A DNA stretch of 21,914 bases from Pseudomonadota bacterium (GTDB lineage Bacteria > Myxococcota_A > Polyangia > Polyangiales > Polyangiaceae). The notes below the pieces were generated by a model that ran no database searches, had not been told where the DNA came from, and was given only the letters and a program-made list of their open reading frames with translations. The stretch spans positions 1 to 21,914 of the forward strand of contig JAEWOQ010000118.1 in the NCBI GenBank assembly GCA_023460875.1. Reading direction: 5' to 3'. Shown here piece after piece: positions 1-12,746 of the stretch; position 1 is the stretch's first letter; each line of letters opens with the position of its first letter. Position numbers and translations under genes: made by a program.

Positions 1-3000
1 AGGTCCAACACGTGAACTGCCCGAAGGGGCCGTCGGCCAGGGCGTGCTCTCCCCGCGGCTCCGTGTCCCTGGATCTCTCCAACGAGGTGCTCCTGCGCGA
101 CGCGAAGAGGGCCGTGGTCATCGAGCCCGCGATCCCCCTCACCTGGGAGAGCTGGCGCGAGGACGACGAGCCCGTCTCGTACCTCTACCTCCACGGCCCC
201 TTCACTCCGGGGCAGACGTACACGCTGCGCGTGGGCGCGGGGCTCCAGGACATCTACGGGCAGCGGCTCGCGACGACGTTCACCCATCGCCTCACGATCG
301 ACGACCACTGGCCGAACCTCGCCGTCGGACTGGAGGGCGACTCCTTCGAGCCCGGCGCGCGGGCGGCCATCCCCGTCGCGTCCATCAACGTCCCCGGCTA
401 CTCCCTGCTGACGCTGCCCCTGTCCCCCGAGCAGGTCGCCGCCTACTACGCGGCGACTCCCGGGGAGCGCGGCTTCGACTTTCTACGAGCCCAACCCGGA
501 GCGCGCGTCCGCCAGGTGGACACGCGTCAGCACCGCAACCGCGTCGCCACGGAGTCGATCGATCCCCAGGTGGTGCTCGCCGCACAGGGCGGCCGCGGCA
601 CCGTGGCCATCGCCACGCGCAGGCAGACGGGGAAGTCCCCGGAGCACACCACGGAGCTGGTCCAGGTCACCGATCTGGCCATCACGGCGAAGCTGAGTCG
701 GCAGGGCTCCCTGGTCTGGGTCACCAAGCTCTCCACCGCCGAGCCCGTGGCCGGCGCCGAGGTCCGCGTGCTCCGCAACGACGCGTCCCCCTCGCCCGCG
801 GTGCTCACCGACGCGCGAGGCTTCGCGACCCTGGCCCCGGAGGCCCTTGGTCCCGCGCCAGAGAAGGACGGCTCCCGCACCTTGATCACCGCCCGCTTGG
901 GGGACGATTGGTCCCATCGACGGGTCAGCGACTACCTGGCGCCCTGGCGGATGAACGCGCCGACGGACGTGTTCGGAAAGCCGCGCACCCGCGGGCTCCT
1001 GTTCACGGAGCGCGGCATCTACCGCCCTGGGGACGAGGTGCGGCTCAAGGGCATCCTGCGCCGCGAAGCCGAGACCGGCAACGAGGTGCTCACCGGCAAA
1101 CGCTTCACTCTCCTCATGCGCGCACCCGACGGAGAGATCGCCGGGGAATGGGAGCTCGAGACGAACACCTTCGGCACATTCGCGCGGGATCTCCGCGTGC
1201 CGCCGACGGCCGCGCTCGGCCCTTGGCGCTTCGAGCTCAAAGGGGTCGAGCGGGGCTACGTCGCCACGAGCTTCGAGGTGGCGGAGTATCGCCCCACCGA
1301 GCTCCAGGCCACCGTGTCGAGCGCGCGCCCCAGCTACGTCCACGGGGCGCGAGGGCGCTTCGAGGTCCAGGGTGACTACCTCTACGGCGCCCCCATGGCG
1401 AACGCGCCCGTCACCTACTGGGCGCACCGCCATGAGACGTTCTGGCGCGTCCCTGGCACTGAAGGGTTCACCACCGACGCCACCGTCTACGACGCCGCGC
1501 ACCCCGAGAGCTCACCGAGCGTCGGGACGCTCATCCAAGGAGAAGGCACGCTCGACGAGAAGGGTCGCTTCATCCAGGAGCTCCCACTCGATCTCCCTGG
1601 CCAGCGCGGACCCGAGCTGGTGACCTTCGACGCGGAGGTCACGGACGTCTCACGCCAGACGGTCGCCAGCAGCTCGAGCGCCATCGTCCACCCCGCGGAT
1701 CTGTACGTGGCGCTGGCGGAGCCCCAGGACTACTTCGTTCGGGGGCCCGCGAAGCTCGAGCCCCAGGTGATCGTCACGTCGCCCGCGGGGGAGCGACGGG
1801 CGGGGGCCAGCGTGCGCCTCGAGCTCGTCCGTCGGCAATGGACGCTCGCCCGGATCACCGAGGGCGGGAGCGTCCGCTCGGAGATGCGCGTGGTGGACGA
1901 CGTTGTGTCGCGGTGCACCCTCCGGAGCGCGCCGAGTCCACAGAGCTGCGGGCTCGAGGCGACCGAGCCCGGCTACTACATCGTGCTGGGCACCGCCCGC
2001 GACGGCCAGGGGCGGACGGCGCGCGCCGCCATCGACGCCTACGTGCTCGGCGCCGGCCAGAGCCACTGGGCGGACGACGACACCGCGCAGCTCGAGCTCG
2101 TCCCCGACAAGAAGCAGTACGGAGTGGGCGACACGGCGCGCATCCTCGTGAAGTCCCCCTTCCCCGAGGCGCAGGCGCTGGTCACGGTCGAAGGGAACGG
2201 CATCTTCGAGCAACGGCGGGTCATCCTGAAGGGGGCCACGCCGACGGTGGAGGTCCCGATCGAGGGGCGCTTCCGGCCGAACGCCTACGTCTCCGTGCAT
2301 CTGCTCCGGCCCCGCACTGCTCCCGCTCCCGAAGCGGGGAAGGTCGATCTCGGCGCGCCGACCTACAGGATCGGTCACGCGGAGCTGCCCATCGATCCGG
2401 AGGCGCGGCGCCTGCGCATCAGCGTGTCCCCCAGCGTCCGGGAGGCGAAGCCCGGACAGCAGATCGAGGTCGGGGTGCACGTCACGGACGGGGCAGGCGC
2501 GCCCGTAAACGGCGAGGTCACGCTCTACGCCGTGGACGAGGGGGTGCTCAGCCTCATCGGCTACAGGACGCCCGACCCTCTGCCCGTGTTCACTGCGCCA
2601 CGGCCCCTGCGCACCGCGACGCTCGAGGCCCGCGCCTCGCTCGGGCGCGTGCTCACCGACGTGACTGGCCTGTTGGGCCTCGGCCCGAACAAGGGCGCCG
2701 AGGGGGGCGGCGGCGGCGTCAGCGCGGGCGTGGGAGCGCGCCGCGATTTCCGTCAGAGCGTCTACTTCAACCCGACGCTGGTCACCGACGCCAACGGACG
2801 CGCGCGGGTGTCCTTCGCTTTGCCCGAGAGCCTGACCACGTACCGCCTGATGGCGGTCGTGACCACGCGCGACGATCGCTATGGCTACGGGGAAGAACGA
2901 GTCGTCACGAGCAAGCGCCTCATGGCGCGGCCGGCGCTGCCCCGCGTGCTGCGCGCGGGGGATCTGGCGGAGGCCGGGGTGGTCGTGAGCGCCAAGAATT

Positions 3001-4892
3001 TCGGCCCCGCGCGCGTGCAGGTGCAGCTGGATGCCAGCGGCGTCGAGCTCCTCGGCGAACCCCATGCGAGCGTGGAGTTGCCGCGAGACGGCCAAGTGGA
3101 GGTGCGGTTCCCCATCGCTGCCCGTGAGGTCGGCGACGCGCGCCTGACCTTCCGGGTCGTTGGCGGCGGGGAGCAGGACGCGGTCGAGCTGGAGCGCCGC
3201 GTACTCTCACCAGCGACGCTGGAGGCCGTCGCCCTCTACGGCCAAACGGACACCGCCGCGGCAGAGGCCCTCGGCGACCTCTCGACCGTGCGCAAGGACG
3301 TGGGCGCGCTGGAGATCAAGGCCGCCTCGACGGCGCTCGTCGGCATCGACGCGGGCTTCCGGCAGCTCATCGAGTACCCCTACGGGTGCACGGAGCAGCT
3401 CTCCAGCAAGCTCCTGCCGTTGCTCCCGCTGCGCACGCTGGCGAAGGCCTTCGACACGGAGCTCCCGGCGCACCTCGACGCGGTGGTCGCGAAGACCGTC
3501 GCCGAGATCTTGTCACGCCAAGGGCACGATGGCGGGTTCGTCATGTGGCCCGAGTCCTACGGCTCCTCACCCTGGGTGTCCGCCTATGCCGTCTGGACGC
3601 TCCACGAGGCCGCGCGCCGGGGAGCGCCGGTGCCCGCTCCAGCGATGGCGCGCGCGAAGCAGTACCTGCGGCGTCAGCTCGAGGTGGGGAAGGACGAAAT
3701 CAGCCGCGCCTCTGCGCCGTTCCTGCTCGATGTGCTAGCGGAGCTGGGCGCTCCGGACCCCGGCTACATGAGCCGGCTGTTCGATGAGCGCCGCGATCTC
3801 CCGGTGTTCTCCAAGGCGCTGCTGCTGCACGCCATGGCCATCTCGAAGCAGCCCTCGGCCCGGGTGGCGGAGCTCGCGCGGGAGCTCGAGGCGACGGTGC
3901 ACCTGGAGGCGGACCGAGCCTTCGTCGGTGACGACTCGGGCGGACGCTACGCCGCGCTCATGGACTCGCCGACGCGCTCTACCGCCCTCGTCCTGCGCGG
4001 CCTCCTGGCGGCACGGAAGGATCATCCCCTCGGAGCACGCCTCGCGCGGGGTCTGCTCGCCAGCCGCAAGGGGGGCACCTGGCGCTCCACTCAAGAGACG
4101 GCGTTCGCCCTGCTCGCCCTGGACGACTATCGCACGGCCCAGGAGGCAGTGAAGCCGGACTTCGTGGCTCGCCTCTGGTTCGATCGAGAGGAGGTGGCCG
4201 AGTTCGACTTCCGCGCGGGGAGCCCGAAGAAGGACAGCGAGGCACGCCGAGGTACGGCTCGCCAGAGCCTGATCCCGACGGCGCGCCTCACCAGCGGCCA
4301 CCTGGTCTTCGAGAAGGAGGGCGCCGGGACGCTCTTCTACGAAGCGCGGCTCCGCTACGCCCGCACCACGCTGCCCACAGAGAGCCTCGAGCGGGGCTTC
4401 TTCGTCCAGAAGACCCTCCGCGAGGTCACGCCCGCGGAGCTCGCTCAGGCCCTCGAGGTGATCCCGAGCCACGGGGTGGACAGCGTCACCGCAGGTCGAC
4501 TGGTCCTCGCGGATCTGCTGCTCGTGGCGCCCACGGATCGCGAGTACGTCGTCTTGAACGACCCGCTGCCCGCGGGGTTGGAGGCGGTGGACGCGCGCCT
4601 CTCCACCACCGCGGGCTGGGCGGACATCGGAGGCTCATCGACGGACCGCGCGCCGCCGCAGCAGGGATTGTCCGCTCGACAGACCCTGAGCCCGAGCCAC
4701 TACCGGCGCGAGCTCAGAGACGATCGGGTCTTGTTCTTCGTCGACCACCTGCCCGCGGGCATCTACCACTACCGGTACCTGGCGCGGGCCACCACGCCGG
4801 GGCGCTTCGTGGTGCCGCCGACGCAGGCCGAGGAGATGTACAACCCCGAGGTGTTCGGCCGTACCGGGGCCAGCTCCTTCGAGGTCCGATGA
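1..4892 (+). CDS. Alpha-2-macroglobulin family protein (5' end outside window)
   Basis: This is a bacterial alpha-2-macroglobulin (YfhM-like), a large periplasmic protease trap that captures attacking proteases through a reactive thioester. The frame is open to base 3 at the left edge and no signal peptide or lipobox is present, so the true start lies upstream; the GTG at base 12 is only the first internal start codon. Numbering residues from base 12: macroglobulin domains run from the N-terminus; RGIYRPGD, a typical MG-domain motif, is at about 334; the bait-region part covers about 690-850 with VDEG at 841-844; a glycine-rich stretch lies near 897-905; the A2M domain starts near 913; the thioester motif YGCTEQ is at 1124-1129 (Cys1126, Gln1129), followed by the helical thioester domain and a C-terminal receptor-binding-like domain. 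About 1630 residues are visible, near the usual full length. The stop overlaps the start of pbpC (ATGA), the classical partner. The family call is firm. Confidence 0.95.
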   Translation, partial: VQHVNCPKGPSARACSPRGSVSLDLSNEVLLRDAKRAVVIEPAIPLTWESWREDDEPVSYLYLHGPFTPGQTYTLRVGAGLQDIYGQRLATTFTHRLTIDDHWPNLAVGLEGDSFEPGARAAIPVASINVPGYSLLTLPLSPEQVAAYYAATPGERGFDFLRAQPGARVRQVDTRQHRNRVATESIDPQVVLAAQGGRGTVAIATRRQTGKSPEHTTELVQVTDLAITAKLSRQGSLVWVTKLSTAEPVAGAEVRVLRNDASPSPAVLTDARGFATLAPEALGPAPEKDGSRTLITARLGDDWSHRRVSDYLAPWRMNAPTDVFGKPRTRGLLFTERGIYRPGDEVRLKGILRREAETGNEVLTGKRFTLLMRAPDGEIAGEWELETNTFGTFARDLRVPPTAALGPWRFELKGVERGYVATSFEVAEYRPTELQATVSSARPSYVHGARGRFEVQGDYLYGAPMANAPVTYWAHRHETFWRVPGTEGFTTDATVYDAAHPESSPSVGTLIQGEGTLDEKGRFIQELPLDLPGQRGPELVTFDAEVTDVSRQTVASSSSAIVHPADLYVALAEPQDYFVRGPAKLEPQVIVTSPAGERRAGASVRLELVRRQWTLARITEGGSVRSEMRVVDDVVSRCTLRSAPSPQSCGLEATEPGYYIVLGTARDGQGRTARAAIDAYVLGAGQSHWADDDTAQLELVPDKKQYGVGDTARILVKSPFPEAQALVTVEGNGIFEQRRVILKGATPTVEVPIEGRFRPNAYVSVHLLRPRTAPAPEAGKVDLGAPTYRIGHAELPIDPEARRLRISVSPSVREAKPGQQIEVGVHVTDGAGAPVNGEVTLYAVDEGVLSLIGYRTPDPLPVFTAPRPLRTATLEARASLGRVLTDVTGLLGLGPNKGAEGGGGGVSAGVGARRDFRQSVYFNPTLVTDANGRARVSFALPESLTTYRLMAVVTTRDDRYGYGEERVVTSKRLMARPALPRVLRAGDLAEAGVVVSAKNFGPARVQVQLDASGVELLGEPHASVELPRDGQVEVRFPIAAREVGDARLTFRVVGGGEQDAVELERRVLSPATLEAVALYGQTDTAAAEALGDLSTVRKDVGALEIKAASTALVGIDAGFRQLIEYPYGCTEQLSSKLLPLLPLRTLAKAFDTELPAHLDAVVAKTVAEILSRQGHDGGFVMWPESYGSSPWVSAYAVWTLHEAARRGAPVPAPAMARAKQYLRRQLEVGKDEISRASAPFLLDVLAELGAPDPGYMSRLFDERRDLPVFSKALLLHAMAISKQPSARVAELARELEATVHLEADRAFVGDDSGGRYAALMDSPTRSTALVLRGLLAARKDHPLGARLARGLLASRKGGTWRSTQETAFALLALDDYRTAQEAVKPDFVARLWFDREEVAEFDFRAGSPKKDSEARRGTARQSLIPTARLTSGHLVFEKEGAGTLFYEARLRYARTTLPTESLERGFFVQKTLREVTPAELAQALEVIPSHGVDSVTAGRLVLADLLLVAPTDREYVVLNDPLPAGLEAVDARLSTTAGWADIGGSSTDRAPPQQGLSARQTLSPSHYRRELRDDRVLFFVDHLPAGIYHYRYLARATTPGRFVVPPTQAEEMYNPEVFGRTGASSFEVR

Positions 4893-7288
4893 GGCTCTCC
4901 CGAGCGGCGCTGCTCACGTTGGGCGGCGCCGCGCTCTTGCTCCTGGGCCTGCTCCTCGCGGTCGCGCGAGAGCCGTTACCCGGCGCGCTCTCGGGGGCGC
5001 CGGTACGCAACAGCGTGCGGATCCTCGATCGCGCGGGGGCGCTCATCGACGAGTACAGGCCCGAGCAGGGGCGCCGCTCCGCAGGGGTCTCCTTGGAGCA
5101 GCTGCCGCCCCACGTGATCCACGCCGTGCTGGCGGCGGAAGACCTGCGCTTCCATCGGCACCCGGGGGTGGATCCGCTTGCCATGTTGCGGGCGAGCCTT
5201 CAAGCCGTTCGCCACCGAAAGATCGTGTCGGGCGCGAGCACGATCACCCAGCAGCTCGCCAGGAACCTCGTGCCGCGCCCCCGCACCCTGGGCGGCAAGC
5301 TGCGCGAGATCGTGATCGCGCTGCGTTTGGAGCGGGATCTCGACAAGGACACCATCCTGACGGAGTACCTGAGCCGGATCGAGTACGCGCCGGGTGTGCG
5401 GGGCCTCGAGGCGGCGAGCCGCTTCTTGTTCGACAAGCCCGCCGAACTTCTGGATCTCGCCGAGGCGGCGCTGCTCGCAGGGTTGCCCCGGGGCCCCTCG
5501 TTCTACGATCCCCGCCGCGGGACGGAGCGCGCCCAGCAGCGGAGAGATCGCGTGCTCGATCGCATGGCGCAGGCGAAGCTCGCTCCTCTGGAGGACGTCA
5601 CTCGCGCCAAAGAGCAACCCGTCGTCCTGCAAAGCGCCCGTCGCCTCGGCGGAGCCGAGCACCTGGTGCGCAGCGTGGGCGGCGGGCGTTCCCTCCCCCA
5701 GGAGATCCGGGAGCGAGTCCGCGAGGTGCACACCACCATCGACGGAAGGCTCCAGGCCGTGGTGGAAGGGCTCACCCGAGGCGCGATCAGCGAGCTGTTC
5801 GCCCACGACGCGTCCAACGCGGCTGTGCTCGTGGTCGACAACGAGACCGGTGAGGTCCTCGCCTACGTCGGTTCGCCAGACTTCTGGTCAGAGCAGGGGC
5901 TCGGGCAGAACGACGGCACGCGCGCCCTGCGCCAACCTGGCTCGACCCTCAAGCCATTCGTCTACGCGGCGGCCATCGAGTCGCTGGGGTTCACCGCGGC
6001 CACGCTCTTACCGGACGTCGAGCTGCGCTTGCCGACGCCCCAGGGAGAATACGCGCCCCGCAACTACGATGGTCGGTTTCGCGGCCCCGTGCGCCTGCGT
6101 AAGGCCCTGGCGAGCTCTCTGAACGTGCCCGCCGTCTACACCGCCCAGCGGGTGGGCCCCGCGCGCGTGCTCGCGATGCTGCACCGCTTCGGCTTCGACT
6201 CCCTCGATCGCGACGCGTCGCACTACGGCGCCGCCATCGCCCTCGGAGACGGTGAGGTCACCCTCGCTGAGCTCGCCAGCGCCTACGCGACCCTGGCTCG
6301 CGACGGCGTCCACCGGCCGCTGCGGTTCGTGCGCGCCGCCCTCGACGTCGCAGGGAACCCTTTGCCGTGGGCGCCGCCAGGCGACGCCAGCGCAGCGGAG
6401 AGGCGGGCGGTTCCCGCGCCCATCGCCCACCTCCTGACCGACATGCTCGCCGATCCCCACGCCCGTCAAGCGGGCTTCGGGAGGTACACCGTGCTGGATC
6501 TCCCCTTCCCTGCAGCGGTGAAGACGGGCACATCCAAGGGGTTCCGCGACAACTGGACGATCGGCTTCACCCGCGAGGTCACCGTGGCCGTGTGGGTCGG
6601 CAACTTCGACGGGCGCCCCATGCGAAACTCGAGCGGTGTCACGGGAGCCGGACCTCTCTTCCGCGAGGTCATGCTGGCGGCGATGGGAGATCGTGAACCT
6701 GCCCCGCACCAGAGGTCAGAGGAGTTCGTCTCTGCCGAGGTGTGTCCTCTGAGCGGCGCGCTCCCCACGGCAGACTGCCCCCACCGCACGAACGAGCACT
6801 TCCTCCCGGACCAGCTCCCCCAGGACCGCTGCACCTTCCACCGGCGCGTCTCCGTCGCCCGGAGCTCCGGGCTTCGCGCCACTCGACGCTGCGCAGACGC
6901 CGTCGAGAGAGTGTTCGAGGTTTACCCAGAGCCGTACCTAGCCTGGGCCCGGGCGGCGCAGCGCCCCTTACCGCCCCTCTTGGAGGATCCCCGCTGCCCT
7001 GGCGGCCTCACCGCGACGGCAGGAGCATCGTCGCTCGGCGTGGCCTATCCGCCCGACGGAGCGCGGTTCGCCCTCGATCCCTCACTGTCCCTGACCCAGC
7101 AGCGCATCTTGCTTCGTGCCCGCGGCGTCCCCGCGGGCGCTCGTCCCGTGTTCGTCCTCGATGGAGTCCCTCTGGCGCCTGCGACCTCCGACCACCTGCT
7201 CCCCTGGCAGCTCGAACCAGGCGCTCACCGCCTCCACGTGGAGGCGGGCTCGGCTCGCAGCCCCTCCATTCGATTCCATGTGGAGTGA
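4889..7288 (+). CDS. pbpC: Penicillin-binding protein 1C (bifunctional glycosyltransferase/transpeptidase)
   Basis: PBP1C is an inner-membrane enzyme that polymerises and may cross-link peptidoglycan on the periplasmic side. The 799-residue product has an N-terminal membrane anchor (about 9-26). A GT51 glycosyltransferase domain follows, with the catalytic Glu84 in the EDxRFxxHxG motif and the STITQQLARN motif. The transpeptidase domain has the nucleophile in STLK (Ser352, Lys355), SLN (410-412) and KTG (545-547). A C-terminal BiPBP_C-type beta domain starts near residue 700. All catalytic motifs are intact. The start codon overlaps the alpha-2-macroglobulin stop in ATGA, implying translational coupling. 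The pairing is conserved in many Gram-negatives, where the A2M is thought to trap invading proteases while PBP1C repairs the wall. The first of the two closely spaced alanine/leucine-rich turns of the anchor begins right after a basic MRLSR, a normal signal anchor, which supports this start. Confidence 0.96.
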   Translation: MRLSRAALLTLGGAALLLLGLLLAVAREPLPGALSGAPVRNSVRILDRAGALIDEYRPEQGRRSAGVSLEQLPPHVIHAVLAAEDLRFHRHPGVDPLAMLRASLQAVRHRKIVSGASTITQQLARNLVPRPRTLGGKLREIVIALRLERDLDKDTILTEYLSRIEYAPGVRGLEAASRFLFDKPAELLDLAEAALLAGLPRGPSFYDPRRGTERAQQRRDRVLDRMAQAKLAPLEDVTRAKEQPVVLQSARRLGGAEHLVRSVGGGRSLPQEIRERVREVHTTIDGRLQAVVEGLTRGAISELFAHDASNAAVLVVDNETGEVLAYVGSPDFWSEQGLGQNDGTRALRQPGSTLKPFVYAAAIESLGFTAATLLPDVELRLPTPQGEYAPRNYDGRFRGPVRLRKALASSLNVPAVYTAQRVGPARVLAMLHRFGFDSLDRDASHYGAAIALGDGEVTLAELASAYATLARDGVHRPLRFVRAALDVAGNPLPWAPPGDASAAERRAVPAPIAHLLTDMLADPHARQAGFGRYTVLDLPFPAAVKTGTSKGFRDNWTIGFTREVTVAVWVGNFDGRPMRNSSGVTGAGPLFREVMLAAMGDREPAPHQRSEEFVSAEVCPLSGALPTADCPHRTNEHFLPDQLPQDRCTFHRRVSVARSSGLRATRRCADAVERVFEVYPEPYLAWARAAQRPLPPLLEDPRCPGGLTATAGASSLGVAYPPDGARFALDPSLSLTQQRILLRARGVPAGARPVFVLDGVPLAPATSDHLLPWQLEPGAHRLHVEAGSARSPSIRFHVE

Positions 7289-7547
7289 GCTTCACAGCGG
7301 CGCGCACTGCGCATCCAGCCTAAAATGTCGCCTCATGAACACATAGTCACCTGCTCGACGGGCGCATGGGCACATCGACCGAAGAGCTGCGCGTGCGGAA
7401 GACCGTGCCACGCGCCGAGGGACGACACGCCGCGGGGTGGGCGAGGAAGCGCCTTGGTTTTCCAGGTGACAGTCGATCCGTGCGCTTGATAAGACGTCTG
7501 CAGACGCTGAGGCCGGGAGGGCCCCAGCCCACCGACAGGCGACACCC
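7289..7547. other. Intergenic region between pbpC and the exported-protein gene
   Basis: I see no convincing gene in these 259 bases. A TAAAAT hexamer at 7321-7326 resembles a -10 element, but no -35 sits at normal spacing. A perfect 12-base palindrome, CGTCTGCAGACG, lies at 7495-7506, about 40 bases before the next start codon, directly after a TTGATA. It could be a regulator site or chance. No T-tailed terminator for pbpC is visible. Confidence 0.4.
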
Positions 7548-8147
7548 ATGGCACACATTATCCGCAGGTCCCTGATCTCCGCCCTCGTGGCGTTCGCCGC
7601 AGCGTTCGCCTCCTTCGCGTACACGCCGGACGCGGACGCGGCGAACGTCATCAAGCGCCCCGGCCAGCACGCGCAGTACGACTTCGAGCTGGAGCCCCAC
7701 GGCATCTGGTCCTGGGCTTGGCCAGGGCATGGCCCCGGGATCGGGGTTCGCGCCAACATCCCGCTCTTTCACAACGGCCCGATCTCCACGATCAACAACA
7801 ACATGGCGATCGGCTTTGGCCTGGACGTCGCGTGGTGGACCCAGGGGAACCGCTCGCGCCGCCTCGGTGATCGTTGCTGGGACGACTGGGGGCGCGACCG
7901 CTGCGGCGGGACGACGCTCTGGGTCCCCGTGGTCTTGCAGTGGAACTTCTACCTCACCGAGATCATCAGCGTCTTCGGTGAGCCCGGCGCCGCGATGCGC
8001 TACGCGAACTGGGACCACGGGGACAGCTTTCATCCCTTCGTCCCCGTCTTCGCCGGCGGCGCCCGTTTCCAGTTCGGGGATCGGGTGGGCCTGACGGTCC
8101 GCCTCGGTTATCCCTACAGCTCGGTGGGCGCCAACATCCTGTTCTGA
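7548..8147 (+). CDS. Exported protein, probable small outer-membrane beta-barrel
   Basis: I do not recognise a named family. The 199-residue product begins with a clear signal peptide: two arginines (6-7), a hydrophobic core (about 9-24) and an ADA site, so cleavage is probably after residue 31. The mature part is rich in glycine and aromatic residues with short alternating hydrophobic/polar stretches (for example WVPVVLQWNFYL, residues 125-136). It ends in ...ANILF, a C-terminal phenylalanine as used for outer-membrane barrel insertion. There are only two cysteines (110 and 119), nine apart in a Trp/Asp/Arg-rich probable loop, which could form a disulfide in the periplasm. An outer-membrane barrel is inferred from these traits, not from a recognised domain. 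No good ribosome-binding site precedes the ATG. The gene stands alone. Confidence 0.72.
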   Translation: MAHIIRRSLISALVAFAAAFASFAYTPDADAANVIKRPGQHAQYDFELEPHGIWSWAWPGHGPGIGVRANIPLFHNGPISTINNNMAIGFGLDVAWWTQGNRSRRLGDRCWDDWGRDRCGGTTLWVPVVLQWNFYLTEIISVFGEPGAAMRYANWDHGDSFHPFVPVFAGGARFQFGDRVGLTVRLGYPYSSVGANILF

Positions 8148-8158
8148 GCTCACGCAGG

Positions 8159-8214
8159 GACGCGCGGAGGCTCCGTCGACCTCGGGCCGCGACGCGGTCG
8201 CGCGCCTCCGCGTC
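8159..8214 (+). terminator. Structured GC hairpin after the barrel gene, possible terminator
   Basis: GACGCG-GAGGC at 8159-8171 (with a CG bulge) can pair with GCCTCCGCGTC at 8204-8214. A second smaller stem inside it pairs CGACC (8177-8181) with GGTCG (8196-8200). It begins about 12 bases past the stop at 8147. There is no T-tract, so intrinsic termination is uncertain. Confidence 0.35.
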
Positions 8215-8269
8215 CGTGATCCCACGTCCCTTGCGGCGACGAGGCAAGAAGTGCGGTAAGAACGCCCCG

Positions 8270-9913
<1,644 letters not shown>

Positions 9914-9931
9914 TCACGCCGGTAGCACGGC

Positions 9932-9969
9932 GACGGAAACCTGAGGCGACGGAAACCTGAGGCGACGGA
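9932..9969. repeat. Tandem repeat of a 16-base unit (about 2.4 copies)
   Basis: The unit GACGGAAACCTGAGGC occurs perfectly at 9932-9947 and 9948-9963, followed by a partial third copy (GACGGA to 9969). It lies 19 bases after the fumarase stop and runs into a hairpin. Confidence 0.9.
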
Positions 9970-9980
9970 CGGCTCCGTCG
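9963..9980 (+). terminator. Hairpin after fumA, possible terminator
   Basis: CGACGGA (9963-9969) pairs perfectly with TCCGTCG (9974-9980) around a CGGC loop. It lies 50 bases past the fumarase stop and uses the partial third repeat copy as its left arm. No T-tract follows, so it may act as an mRNA 3' end stabiliser rather than a terminator. Confidence 0.4.
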
Positions 9981-10106
9981 GCTGATCGGGTCGGCGGAGC
10001 AGCTTGCGCTTTTCCCCGGGCGCGGCCCGCTCCCCCCTATCCTCGCGGTGCTAAGCTGAGCCCCTCGCGCCCCCCACGACGGGCCGCTGGGGCACGGGTT
10101 TCCAAC

Positions 10107-10132
10107 TTTCGTGCTTCGCCGGGTCCACGAAA
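10107..10132. promoter_or_regulatory. Inverted repeat upstream of glutamine synthetase, candidate regulator site
   Basis: TTTCGTG (10107-10113) and CACGAAA (10126-10132) form a perfect 7+7 inverted repeat with a 12-base spacer. Arm centres are 19 bases apart, close to two helical turns, as expected for a dimeric DNA-binding protein. It ends about 22 bases before a TTATAG -10-like hexamer, the position of an activator or a repressor overlapping the -35 region. The binding protein is unknown. Confidence 0.4.
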
Positions 10133-10286
10133 CATTTCCGAAAAGCAGGGCAGGTTATAGCTCTCCGTGTTCAGGAACGGCGGGCGCCCCGACCCGGTCG
10201 GGCTCCGCATCGAGCTAGGTCCATCCCCAGCCCGGCCCTGGGCTGCAGTTTCCCCCTATCCCCTTCCAGACAGGCAAGTCACGACC

Positions 10287-12455
<2,169 letters not shown>

Positions 12456-12467
12456 GCTCGTGCCCGT

Positions 12468-12494
12468 GACGGCCCCCCGGGGGGGGGCGCCGTC
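12468..12494 (+). terminator. Very GC-rich hairpin after glutamine synthetase
   Basis: GACGGC (12468-12473) pairs with GCCGTC (12489-12494), and the following run of five C pairs with part of a run of nine G. The stem is about 11 base pairs and begins 12 bases past the stop codon. No T-tract follows. Position and strength suggest a transcription or mRNA 3' end. Confidence 0.55.
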
Positions 12495-12536
12495 GCTCCG
12501 TCGAGCCGGGGGCCCTTCTTCGAGGGCTGCCTGAGA

Positions 12537-12570
12537 GGCGCGGACCACCGGATGGCGCGGACCACCGGAT
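12537..12570. repeat. Perfect 17-base tandem duplication
   Basis: GGCGCGGACCACCGGAT is present twice head to tail (12537-12553, 12554-12570), and the next bases GG start a third copy. It lies in the 291-base gap between glutamine synthetase and asd. No coding function is evident. Confidence 0.9.
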
Positions 12571-12746
12571 GGCCAGCGCCTCCATCGATTTCTGGAGCCT
12601 GAGCGGCGCTGCGACGCGCCGCGACCTCCGGCGCCTGACGGCCGCGGCGCAGAGGCGTGCTGCAGCGCGGATTTGCGCGCCGGCCATCCCTTTGGTTCAC
12701 TTCTGCCGCGCCCGCGCGGCGGGCAATCACCACAGAGGTAATCACA

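Larger units (their letters stand above)
9914..10286. other. Intergenic region fumA to glutamine synthetase
   Basis: This 373-base gap holds the 16-base tandem repeat and hairpin near its left end, an inverted repeat at 10107-10132, and an AT-richer stretch at about 10131-10161 with a TTATAG hexamer (10155-10160) that could be a -10. If transcription starts near 10167, the glutamine synthetase mRNA has a leader of about 120 bases. An in-frame GTG at 10167 exists but gives a non-family extension. I find no convincing sigma-54 (GG-N10-GC) element. Confidence 0.45.

Noticed and set aside
1650..3095. Long minus-strand open frame (481 codons) opposite the alpha-2-macroglobulin gene
   Set aside because: It is a shadow of the high-GC third-position bias; its translation is rich in Arg, Ala, His and Gly with no domain, while the plus strand encodes a clear A2M.
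7366..7575. 69-codon frame upstream of the exported-protein gene
   Set aside because: It overlaps the signal-peptide start in another frame, lacks a ribosome-binding site and has no recognisable content.
10089..10104. Possible sigma-54 promoter (GGGCACG...TTTCC) before glutamine synthetase
   Set aside because: The -12 element should be TTGC at fixed spacing; here it reads TCCA/TTCC, so the match fails at the essential GC.
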